Made by a program: the position numbers and the translations under genes. Shown here in pieces: positions 50,105 to 59,478 of a stretch of DNA of 64,000 nt; position 1 is the first letter of the stretch, and each line of letters starts with the position of its first letter. The notes beneath the pieces are model-generated. The model ran no database searches. It had not been told where the DNA came from and saw nothing but the letters and a program-made list of their open reading frames with translations. The DNA is from Undaria pinnatifida (taxonomy: Eukaryota; Sar; Phaeophyceae; Laminariales; Alariaceae). The stretch lies in the NCBI GenBank assembly GCA_012845835.1, contig JABAKD010000030.1, positions 4,729,416 to 4,793,415 of the forward strand. Reading direction: 5' to 3'.

Positions 50105-53100
50105 AACAACTACTACTACTACTACTACTACTGCTACTACTACTACTACTGCTTACTACTGCTACTACAGTGGAGGTTGGACGGTGCCTATTTCCGGTAT
50201 CTAGTGCCGGTGAAAATCGCCCGGCACAAACTAGAACCCGCTCCACTAATGCCAAGTACCGGTATTTATATCACCGCAGCTCTTTCCTGACAACATTGCG
50301 TAGGTGGTTTGGACGCTTGAGGTGAGCCAAGAGACGAGTGTCACCCACTCCAAAGTGAGAATCTCCCCTATAGTCCCGGTTAACAAACCGTACCTAATTC
50401 CGGTGTGGTGGGGGCGAAATCGCTTGGCGAAGCAGAAACCCGCTGTACTGGTACTGTACCAAGTATCGGCATTGAATCCCCGCAGCTCCTCCCCGACGTC
50501 ATTGGGAAGGCGTTTTGGTCGCTAGACATAAGCCAGAGCTCGCCGCACCTTTGCGCAAGACAACAATTTCCAGATTATTGAGAGCATTCAAAACATAGTG
50601 CATGATCGCGTAGAGGACCGAAAAGAGAACGGACGACCCGTCAAGGTAACAACGCCGTTTTGTAACCCCCACCGTCCGGCCATGCCACTCCCCTCCTCCA
50701 AACTCAACTTTGCGCGCGAAAAATCAAGGATGCAGTCTCGACGCCATCGTCCCACTCGCGCGCCCTGTGTAACATGGGTCGGCTCTTGGAGGACAGGGGA
50801 GACGCCGCCGACGAGGCGTTGCTGTGCTTCCGGGAGGCATCGATGGTTGACACAACAAGCGCCGAAGCGCTTTTCCGGAGGGCGGGAAGTCTTCGGCGGA
50901 GGGGGGACCTAGACGGCGCCGCCTTTTGCTTTGAAGGGGTGAGAAGCCTGATGAGCCTAACCCTTTCGTGGATCGATCAGCCGGTCGGCATACCCCTCAA
51001 CCTTACGAGCCAAGGAAACCTATCTCTGTACTAATTCCAAGTAATATTATGCCGAAAACGGGTTTCCAATTATAAAGGCGTTAATCTAACTCCTACCACG
51101 GTAGAGGCGCACCCGGAAGTTTCTGAGCCCGCCCTATCACGAGGGAGCCCAAAAATCTCCCCCAAAGCATTGACTCCGAAGGCATCCGCTCGCACGCAAT
51201 CCGACCAACATTTCTATGCGCTAGTATTTAATGGTAGTCCTACAAAAGGTCAACGAGAGAGACCCATCTGCAGCCACATGCCAGCACACAAGAGCACACG
51301 GCCTGCCCAACAGCACACACGTACAACCGCTTCACGTATGGTATCCTGAGCCTCCAGGGCGGCGTCATGAAATAATGGCCGCAACGATTGGGCGTAGCCC
51401 TTCGACAGACCGGCGCCCCTGTTCCCGAGGTCGGGGAAGATATGTGTGTGTGTCTGTTTGCTTGAATTCAGCAGCACCACAGCAGTGAACATACCTCGTA
51501 CAAAGGATCAGAATAACCAGTAGTTCCTCGCTCGAGGAGCTCAAACGGTAAGGTATACCTTTTTTTGGCTAAAAAAGTGCAACCTCTGCCGTGAAATGTC
51601 TCCACGGTCTCTCGCTAGTGTGTTAGCTTGCTCAAGCGTTGTGGCCTGGCGGGCCGGGACGGGTTACACAGCGAAGCAAGGCACTCACGGCATAGGAAGG
51701 ACACGGAAGGTAAACGTAAGAAGAGGCGACGACACAAAGTGCACATTAAGAACAAGTAAATCGCTGCGTCCCGGCTCGAGGCAACGTGAAAAATGTCTCA
51801 GGGGAAGAAAACACACATGCTTGTCTGTCTCTACGAAGTCCCGGACGGGTACGTTCAACCATCTCGTACATCTAACACCCGCCATCTGACGCTAGCTCTA
51901 ACCCTAATCCTAGCACTAACCCTGGCGTCAAGCCTTAAAACCCTGGCCTTAACACGTCATTCCACGAAAAGGGGATCACAGTTGTTTATTGAGCTCCTCA
52001 AAAGCGTGGAACTATCGTTTTTTTTCGAGTGCATGTTTTTTGGACCACTGAGGCGCATACAAGTGTGCATGTTTGGTCGGGTCGCGCGAAACGAGTGTCT
52101 TCGGAGTCATGCATTCGGGTGAGGCGTTGAGCGCCTCGTGTTAGAGGAGCTCAGAAATTTCTTAGAATATTCTGCACCTCTACCGCGGGATGACTCTAAC
52201 CCATACCCTAACCCTAGCCCTGGCCCTAGCCCTAGCCGTTTCTGGGCGTTGGCTGTATTGCACTACCTACCCCCACTAGCCTCCAGAGGAGGGGGGGGGG
52301 CGTGCCCTTCACTTCGAGGGGGTGAGACACGATGCCCCCCCCCCCTTCTCGCCTCTAGAGTTGCCAAGTGGTTCAGAAACGCGCAGCCATGAGATTTTTC
52401 CCAAATGACATACTTTTGTCCTCCTCCTCCTCCTCCTCCTCCTCCTCTCCCTCCCCCTCCTCGTTCTCATCCTCTTCCTCTTCCTTCTTCTGCTCCTCCC
52501 GCTCCTCATCTTCCTCCTCCTCCCCGTCCTCCTTCCCGTCCTCCTCCCCGTCCTCCTCCCCGTCCTCCTCCCCGTCCTCCTCCCCGTCCTCCTCCTCCTC
52601 CTCCTCCTCCTCCTCCTCCTCCCCCGCATTTTTCCCTCCCCCTTCCCCCCCCCCGCTCGGCTTCCTGGTGACCAGGCGCTGGCGCGGGACGAGTCCCATT
52701 GGCCAGCGTGGTACGGCCTCGGACAAGTGAAAGCCGAGCAGGGCAAGCACGCCGATGCCGCGGAGGCATTTTCTAGGTGGGGCGAAGGGGAAAACGCAGA
52801 CAACAGGAGGACAACATCCGGAGCAGGACAAGGAGGAGAAGGAGGAGGAGGAGAAATAAAACGCAGGGGAGAATGTGGGGGTGGCGGTTCGCAGGCGAGA
52901 GGGCTTGTGCAGCTTGGAGATGCTCAGAAGGAAGTAGGACAGGACAACAGGTGTGACTGACTGCAAGGTGGAAGTTTGGAACGACATAAAGTATTAGAGT
53001 CGGAACGAATTGTGCGTTGTACTCGTACGGCGAAAGTTCGGAACAATATGGTATACCTGGTACCTGGCAAGCTGCAATGAAATATACACACCGTTCTGCA

Positions 53101-56100
53101 GTTTAGTGAGTGCAGCAGTGTCGAAAGGAAAATGAAGCATGTGTTTCAAGGAGATGGGTATCGATTCCAGTACACACCGATTTTGGCGCATGAGCAGACC
53201 AAACGTCCACTTTGTTTTGCGACGAGAGAGGCGATATCCCGAATTCGACCATTCCCACAGCATGCCGCATTGTTTTCGTTCGTTTTCCAATACGTCAAAG
53301 CTGGGGGGTATGGGTGTCGATTCAGTGCGAGAAAGAAAAGCGTGCCACGGTTTTTGCAAGGAGCGGTGATATCATCTCAAACTCGGAAACGCGTGTCAAC
53401 AGCTAACTCAACCCCATGGCCTCGGCATGACTCAAAGCCTCCGTGGGCCCCATCCCCTGGCCCTGCCTTACCCATAAACCCGACTGAGTTTTGTCCGGTC
53501 CAAATCCGGTAATATACAGTATGTATTTTTTTGACACCAAATGCTGGGATCGCTTGCACAACGTTTGAAAGAAGTAGCCGTGGTTTACATGCTGCCTTCC
53601 CCCATATTTGTATTATTAAATAGGGAAGGTGGTTACTATTTTCGTTGGTGGTTACTACTTTCGTTTGTGTCCGTCGTCGAAGCCGGAGGCTAGAAGCTCT
53701 TAAAGTGAAACACTCACTGCCCCCCCTTCCCGTGACCGCACCTGCATGCAGCTCTCCGATGACAAAAAGCAAAAACGCACATACATACCCCAGTACGTGG
53801 TCAAGAGGGTCGTGCAGAGGGGACGGGCACCTAAAAGCAGTGCTCAGCTACTCGATTAACCTCAGCAGCAGCACAGCAGCAGTAGCAGCAACCGCCCGGA
53901 CTAAATTAACCTCAGCAAGCAGCACAACAGCAGCAGTAGCAGCAACATGCAGCAGTAGGAGGAGCAGTACACATACCCATGTGGATAGGGCTCGTGTGGG
54001 GTTTTGGGGGCGCGCCGCCCTGGGCCGTTTCGGCCCCGGATCCCGACGTGGCTCACGCTCTACACACCCCCGCACGCTGGCGTGTTGGACAGAGTGAGGA
54101 CCGGCACGAGGGTCGCCGTGTTTGTTGCCTAACGACGCGTGCTACGTTGGAGGTATACCTTTTTTTGGTATTGTTGTTTTCTGAATAACGGGGCTCCTTA
54201 ACCCAAAATCGCCGATTTTACGACATTTGTTTTGGACGATTCTCGTTGTGTACCCAGCCATACGAGGCCATGGGTGGACTTTTCACCCGGTTGGTGGCGC
54301 AGTTTTGTTTTTCTCCCAGATCAGTTTTTTGGGGGGTTAAGGCATCAACACACAACACTACCACTACCACCAACACCAACACCAACACCAACACCAACGC
54401 ACAACCCCAACACACCACACCAACGGCTCCCAAATTGAGGAACCTCAGAAAGAAAAAAAAAAGTCGTTCGCCCCTCTATCGTAGCACGCGTCGTAAAAAA
54501 AAGAACAAGCTCTCAGATAGCCACAAACAGCGCTGTCGGCCAACATCAATGCCTACACGAACATCAACCAACGCTCGACGGTTGTGATGCAGTCACAACA
54601 CTTAAGCTTTTAAGAAACGTGCCCCGCGTGGGGTGTACAGGTAAGCAGGTAGGCAGCGTGGGAGGTAAGACCTTATACCGCACTCTTATTCTAATTTTTT
54701 GCAACGCGTTCCTTTGTTTCCACCTTTTTTTGAGAAAAAACGTATTGTAGATAATTTTTTGTCGATCGTCCCGTGTGCGTCTCTGGAACTTCCTTCCGCG
54801 CATTCTACGCGGCTAACAACACGCAAGCGTTCTGCACACGTCCGTCCCAACACACACGCGGAATTTTTTGATTGCACAGACATCCGAAACATGCGGGGTG
54901 TGCCGCAATGATCGCCACAGGACGCGCACGCGCAGAGTTCCTACGTGAGGGCGATATCTGTGGACGGAAGCTTGCCGTGGAGGCCCACTTCAAACTGGGC
55001 AGCCTGTTTCAGGTATTCACTGGTTTCTGAATGACGGGGCTCCTTAACCCCAAATCGTCGTAAATACGCCATATTAAGGTATACCTCTTTCTGGTGATAA
55101 CATTTTCTGAATGACGGGGCTGCCTTAACCCGAAATCGTCGTAATTACGCCATATTAAGGCATACCTCTTTCTGGCGATAATGGTTTCTGAATGACGGGG
55201 CTCCTTAACCCAAAATCGTCGTAAATACGCCATATTAAGGTATACCTCTTTCTGGCGATAACGTTTTCTGAATGACGGGGCTCCTTAACCCAAAATCGTC
55301 GTAAATACGCCATATTAAGGTATACCTCTTTCTGGCGATAACGTTTTCTGAATGACGGGGCTCCTTAACCCAAAATCGTCGTAAATACGCCATGTTGAGG
55401 TATACCTCTTTCTGGCGATAACGTTTTCTGAATGACGGGGCTCCTTAACCCAAAATCGTCGGAAAAACACGACCATTTTTTTTCCGCACGATTCTCGTTG
55501 TTGTGTAGAATCTAGGCCATGGGACTTTTTCATCCGGGATCATGGCAGTTTTTTTTATGTTGTCCAAATCAGTTTTTGGGAGGGACATGTCTTAATCTCC
55601 CAAATCGCGGAACCTTATTCAAAGAAAAAAAGTCGTGAACCTCCATCGTAGCACGCGTCCAAAAAAAAACACACTTTTAACTGGGCAGCCTGTTTCAGGT
55701 GCTAACCGCTTGGTATTTTTCGTGGGCGTTCAGACCTGTCCGGTACCTGTTGTGTACTTGTTGTTTGTCCATAAGTTGGTGTAAAAACAAGCCTTTTACC
55801 GATCGACGGATCGAATAAGAAGAAAGAAAACAAAAAAACGAGCGACGAGTCAAATCAAGCAGACGAAACCAGAAAACAAATATCAATCGAAGCAATCAGC
55901 GAGCAAAGTCGAACCACCGCACTCGATTCATCGACTGGTCGTACAGGCGAGCGGAGGGGAGGGGGGCACTCATACCATGCATGGCCGCGGTCTTAAATGA
56001 AGGCCGAGAGCGAGGTAAAATAAACTAAATCAACCAAACATAAGACGAATGAATCAAAACAATCAACGCAATCAAAGCAGTCGACCACAACAATTGATCG

Positions 56101-56485
56101 ATTGGCGTGTCGTACTGATGAGCGGGAGCGGGGGGGGGGGGGGGGGGGGGAAGGGGGAGGGGGGGGGGGGGGTACTTAAACCATGCGTGGCCGTACAGTA
56201 GTTAGTACCGAGCAGGGTTATAAAAAACGTTCCAAGGGGAGGAGGGGGGGGGTGAATTAAACCTAACCAATAAAATCAACCAAATCAAATCAATAAAGCA
56301 ATCGACGCAATCCTCCTCCCGGCATCGATCGACCGAACTTGCCGTACGCAGGCGAGAGGCAGGGGCGCGACGCGGAAGCTCTGGAGGCCTTCGCGAGAGC
56401 CACCAGGGTTGCGGCAGCAGAGCCCGGTCGATCCTGGCGTCGCCTGAACCAACAGCGGGTCGGCTCTCAAAATCATCGGAACTGA
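49017..56485 (+). CDS. TPR-repeat protein, 3' five exons
   Basis: Tetratricopeptide-repeat scaffold of unknown partner. Spliced exons give 226 codons ending at TGA 56483-56485, with all junctions in phase (0, 0, 2, 0). Helical TPR blocks in order: NMGRLLEDRGDAADEALLCF; SAEALFRRAGSLRRRGDLDG then AAFCFEGALARD; WPAWYGLGQVKAEQGKHADA then AEAFSR; AVEAHFKLGSLFQ joined to RQGRDAEALEAFARAT. Each shows the A-x(2)-LG-x-G-x(8)-A-x(2)-F pattern of TPR helices A and B. That the motifs only become complete after splicing is good evidence for the exon model. The 5' end is not located; the gene could be the end of the one at 29.3-42.8 kb. It is convergent with the hydroquinone reductase gene. Confidence 0.8.
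49160..49460 (+). repeat. dispersed repeat, near-full copy, GCTTCGCGCTTGG family
   Basis: From GCCACAAGGCAACTACGTAG through CTCTGGAAGCGGCCATGCC and GGCGTTTCGCGCTTGGTGC to CGACTACGACCATGCATGAA. It inserts just after the donor of TPR exon 1. Confidence 0.82.
49470..49530. repeat. fragment of the 44.0-kb MITE end
   Basis: CAGCGATTTTCTTGAAGGAA, CGTTTTACGGCTGCTCGAAA. Confidence 0.65.
49795..50166. repeat. CTA microsatellite
   Basis: About 120 CTA units with CCA/CGA/AGA variants in an intron of the TPR gene. Confidence 0.97.
50170..50480. repeat. two copies of the GTGCCGGT family, each ending at a duplicated exon piece
   Basis: CTAGTGCCGGTGAAAATCGC...AAGTACCGG (50170-50270) and TATAGTCCCGGTTAACAAAC...AAGTATCGGCATTG (50365-50478) each run into CCGCAGCTC of an exon copy. 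The relative at 14800 has no exon piece. Confidence 0.75.
50274..50333 (+). pseudogene. copy of the 3' half of TPR exon 1, with a stop
   Basis: CCGCAGCTCTTTCCTGACAA...CTTGAGGTGAGCC matches 49076-49131, donor included, but has an in-frame TAG. Confidence 0.85.
50479..50536 (+). pseudogene. second copy of the 3' half of TPR exon 1, donor lost
   Basis: CCGCAGCTCCTCCCCGACGT...GCTAGACATAAGCC. The frame is open (LLPDVIGKAFWSLD), but the donor GT has become AT. Confidence 0.85.
50729..50938 (+). CDS. TPR gene, exon 2
   Basis: 70 codons, phase 0-0, ending GAAGGG|GTGAGA. Two TPR units: NMGRLLEDRGDAADEALLCF and ALFRRAGSLRRRGDLDGAAF. The acceptor AATCAAG|GAT keeps phase; GATGCAG seven bases on is the alternative. 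Confidence 0.8.
51895..52240. repeat. telomere-like CCCTAA/CCCTAG clusters
   Basis: CTCTAACCCTAATCCTAGCA near 51897 and CATACCCTAACCCTAGCCCT near 52202. Short and degenerate. Confidence 0.75.
52421..52625. repeat. CTC/CCGTCCTCCT microsatellite
   Basis: CTC runs with a 12-base subrepeat CCGTCCTCCTCC in the middle, just before the acceptor of TPR exon 3, forming its pyrimidine tract. Confidence 0.95.
52676..52776 (+). CDS. TPR gene, exon 3
   Basis: Begins phase 0 at GGTGACCAG|GCG and ends phase 2 at TTTTCTAG|GTGGGG. ALARDESHWPAWYGLGQVKA then EQGKHADAAEAFSR. It completes the TPR begun by exon 2. Confidence 0.85.
54133..54493 (+). mobile_element. TIR element with clean ends
   Basis: A perfect 14-bp terminal inverted repeat CGACGCGTGCTACG, with TAA on both sides (54130-54132 and 54494-54496) as a possible 3-bp target duplication. 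It has one 77-bp-type unit and no transposase. This copy defines the family boundaries. Confidence 0.85.
54880..55012 (+). CDS. TPR gene, exon 4
   Basis: Supplies the one base needed after exon 3 (GATTGCACAG|A) and ends phase 0 at TTTCAG|GTATTC. ARAEFLREGDICGRKLAVEA then HFKLGSLFQ. Its last 20 bases and donor are duplicated on the far side of an inserted element (55679-55700). Confidence 0.8.
54993..55700 (+). repeat. 22-bp exon/donor duplication flanking the element
   Basis: AACTGGGCAGCCTGTTTCAG-GT occurs at 54993-55014 and 55679-55700. The upstream copy keeps a functional-looking donor (GTATTC). Using the downstream donor would read into a stop inside the element. Confidence 0.93.
55019..55660 (+). 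mobile_element. TIR-family element with six 77-bp tandem units, inserted at an exon end
   Basis: Units repeat CGTAAATACGCCATATTAAG and GTATACCTCTTTCTGGCGAT. The right end CTCCATCGTAGCACGCGTCC matches the family, but the left terminal repeat is missing. It is flanked by a 22-bp direct duplication of the exon 4 end and donor. Confidence 0.82.
55860..56356 (+). repeat. repeated acceptor-region segments before the terminal TPR exon
   Basis: A block of the type AATCAA...CGATCGA..GT(A/C)CAGGCGAG occurs near 55.86-55.96, 56.02-56.12 and 56.27-56.36 kb. The first two run into G runs and GGCCATGCATGG-family fragments; only the last leads into a TPR-coding frame. Confidence 0.65.
56129..56173. repeat. 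G run
   Basis: An almost pure G tract of about 45 bases, interrupted by AA and A. Confidence 0.95.
56357..56485 (+). CDS. TPR gene, terminal exon
   Basis: Acceptor CAGGCGAG|AGG keeps phase 0 after exon 4: RQGRDAEALEAFARATRVAA then AEPGRSWRRLNQQRV and stop TGA at 56483. It completes the LFQ-RQG TPR helix pair. A weaker option is the GCAG five bases earlier, which would leave the TPR frame. Confidence 0.7.
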   Translation, partial: RQGRDAEALEAFARATRVAAAEPGRSWRRLNQQRVGSQNHRN

Positions 56486-57596
56486 AGTCACATACATGTC
56501 GCTTCCCCCCGCTCGCTCCGCGGTGAACGGCACGAGGGCGAGAGGCAGCTTTTCGTCGTCGTTCCACAGGGAGTTCCATATGGTAGAAAATGCATGCGCG
56601 TGTAGGTGAACAGTAGTGGTGTGGCCCCTTTTATGACCGTTGGGCTTACTATTTTTTGCTGGGAGATAATAAGCAGACCAAGTACATAGATCGGCTTGTC
56701 GCGAGAGAGAGGAAAAAAAAAAACTGCTTCTAGGAGTTTTGACCATGTTTTTTTTTCACATATAGCAGTAACAGATAGGACCATTATGAGTAGAAGAGAT
56801 AACACCCCCCCAATTTTGGCGTCGGCGTGATGTTAAGGCGGGTGCTCGTCCAGTACTTGTAATGTGCCCTGCCAACTTCAAAGATCTGGTCTTAAATTGT
56901 TGTGTTCGCCTATTTGTTTTAGGCGTGTGCATTTGGCGACTACAGAGGGGGATGGCACGTGTTCTACGATGCGCCCACCGTAATCCCCGCCCGTTTTTTG
57001 CGCTCGAAAATTCACAAAATCAATCCAATCCACTCCGCGAAAACCGGATCGGGGCGCAAGACACTATGTACGGCGTCTCTCAAACGGTAGCGCGCAGGCC
57101 TCCAGCAGCTGGTCCCCGTATAACGTATGTTGGTATGCACCATATTCATCAAAAAAGAATCGGCTCGTGAAAATCGGCAACAAACAAAGCACCTCAGTGG
57201 GGCGAATACTCCTGTACGGTCTCGAGCGTCCCCCCCAAAGGCTCTCACGGAAAAACAACTACTCCTGTAGTTCAGCCAGGAGAAAGTTCAGGTCGGTCTG
57301 CGCGCTTTGCGTAAAACACAAACCCATCCATCTAGGTACGGCTGCAAGAGCAAAATCGAGAATAAGACACAGAGATCTACTGTTGAGTAAGCTCTTTTGT
57401 TGAGAAACGCACGTGCCCCTCTGTCGGATTTGTCCACTAAGAGAGGCTTACGTGAGACTTTTACATGTTTTTATATATATATAAAAAAAGTCATCACATA
57501 TTTATACTCTCCAGCTCAAACATGGCAAAAGGTAGTTGTCTTCCCTCCCCCCCCCCCCCCCCCCCGCGGTGTGAGAAAACAAAGTATAACTCATTG

Positions 57597-57845
57597 GTGC
57601 TGTCATCCACAAGCAAGAAAGTAGGCACACAACAGGGTGCCGAAGTCTGTCTTACGAGCGGTCTTTGGAAGGATGCAGTTCACCCTTCATGCGACTCGCC
57701 GAACACCTCACGGCGCTTCGCGCTTGGTGCAAGTAATGTCTGCCTGGTTGGTGAAAACCCGACGTGCTCCGTCCCAGCATAGTAGGGATGCGAGGTTCTA
57801 TGGCCATACGACTACGGCCATGCACAAACTGAGTACAACCCCCTC
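57597..57845 (+). repeat. dispersed repeat copy, GCTTCGCGCTTGG family
   Basis: GGTGCTGTCATCCACAAGCA, GCGCTTCGCGCTTGGTGCAA and ACTACGGCCATGCACAAACT in consensus order. Confidence 0.82.
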
Positions 57846-58330
57846 CCCTACATGGGAAGGTAAAGCGAGAAAACACCAGAAGACACTGTGGGTTGAAGAC
57901 ATCTGTATTATACTTTTCCGAGCAAGCTCTTTTCGCGTGAACACAAGTCACGAGATGAGTGCGTACATAGCCTTCCCGAAACAAGAGCGGCCACACACGA
58001 GCAGCTACAGGCAAGACTCTGATGGCGCGCGGGGGCCGAGAAACAGCTGTAGTAGTACTCGAAAGAAAAAGCGATGCAAGAGCGCGGTAACGTTGTTCCC
58101 ACCCTACAAAACAGCGCACAACAACGTCCCGGAACCCCCCGCATTGTGCCCTCTACAGCAGGCGCATGGTACTGTCCTGGCACCCCACATTGTGCGGAAA
58201 AAAAAAGACATAGTGGTCCGACGGTGGGGGTGAAATGTTTTCTGGGGCCGTTCTGAGCTCCTAAAAAAAGCGTGGAGAGCTTTTAACTATACCGGCCGGG
58301 GTCAGGTGCTCTTACGGGCACGTCTGCTTA

Positions 58331-58570
58331 GACGCGTGCTACGGCAGAAGGTGCTGACCACTTGTTTTTCTTAGTACTACCCCTCACTTTCGGAGCTTAA
58401 GACAAGCCCTTCTTAACCCCCCCCCCAAAAAAACAAAAGTGATTTTGTTGAGAGAAATAAAACTGCTGCTGCTGCTACTACTGGATGAAAAAATCCCATG
58501 GCCTAGGTAGCACTTCGAGGATCATCATGCACCAGAAGAAAATAGCCTACTATTTTTTTCCCCCCGACCA
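58331..58570 (-). mobile_element. TIR-family element, reverse fragment
   Basis: GACGCGTGCTACGGCAGAAG end, then GGAGCTTAAGACAAGCCC and GGATGAAAAAATCCCATGGC, the order seen in the minus-oriented copy at 174-705. Confidence 0.7.
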
Positions 58571-59367
58571 TTTTGGGTTTAGGAGCAACACAACAGACGA
58601 GAAAAAAAGCCGGACATTACTCGGTAGCAAGAAAAACGCAAAACCCTGTAACACAGACGACCGAACATTACTCGTATAGCAAGAGAACGAAAAAAAAAAA
58701 CGTACAGCGACCGCGCCTCCAATTTCCTCTGGTAAAAAATCCCTGAATATTCTTATCGCAAAAAAAAAAAAAGGCTAGAAAGAAGCAGAAGAAAAAAATA
58801 GAACTAACGGGCCTACGTTTTTTTTTTTTTCGCGTGGGTAGCGCCCTCTACTGCTGATAGGTATAACCCGCACAACGACACAACAACGCCACAAAGCCCA
58901 TGGGATGGTTTGTCGAACCCGTTTTCTCCCCAAAACGAGAGGGGGGGGGACACAAACACAATCACAAACGAAAGCGGCAGCTTTGATGGACGGGGGGAGA
59001 AGAAAAAAACAAAAAAAAGGTCTCGCCTGCTGTTTGTTGAGATATCTCTCCGTAACAGACGCATCGCTTCGCTTAGCGTTTTGTTTCGTGGATTCTCTTC
59101 TTCGTCAAGAAAAAAACTTGGGTCGGAAAAGTCGTCGGAGGAAGCTTCCGGTGTGTGTGCTATCTTCGCGTGCTGCTGTAGGATGCGGTGCCACTACTTC
59201 GTGTACCCTACCCTTCCACCTACTACCTAGTAATGGCCAGTTCACCCTTGTCACAAAAAAAAACGATTGTATTCCAACCCCCATACCACAGCCTCCCCCC
59301 CCCCGTAAGATTTTTTTTAGAAACTTCCGTAAGATACGGTGTTTTCTTCCGCAAGTTAAGGTGTTTT

Positions 59368-59478
59368 TTAGAAAGTTCTGTCGCGGTTGTGCGGCTCCTT
59401 CAGGGTCGACAGAAAGTCCGGTCCGATCGGCACGATAGCATAGGTGTTCAGGGCCGGGTGCGAAGTGTAGTAGTGCTT
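59368..59478 (-). CDS. hydroquinone reductase, terminal exon
   Basis: GAGACAG|AAG opens KHYYTSHPALNTYAIVPIGP then DFLSTLKEPHNRDRTF and stop TAA at 59370-59368. The HYYxSHPxLN and VPxGP motifs end this family. It is 3.0 kb from the previous exon. Confidence 0.94.
   Translation of the reverse strand, partial: KHYYTSHPALNTYAIVPIGPDFLSTLKEPHNRDRTF

Larger units (their letters stand above)
56486..59367. other. convergent intergenic region
   Basis: Between the TPR stop and the reductase stop. Contains the repeats listed here and one weak exon-like segment near 56.92-57.09 kb that I did not accept as a gene. Confidence 0.5.

Noticed and set aside
52309-52987. Acidic/basic minus-strand frames (EEEEE, RRRRR) at 52.3-53.0 kb
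   Set aside because: Antisense of the CTC microsatellite and of TPR exon 3.
56925-57090. Exon-like segment ACAFGDYRGGWHVFYDAPTV after TTGTTTTAG
   Set aside because: Lies downstream of an acceptable TPR stop and has no recognisable family or partner exon.
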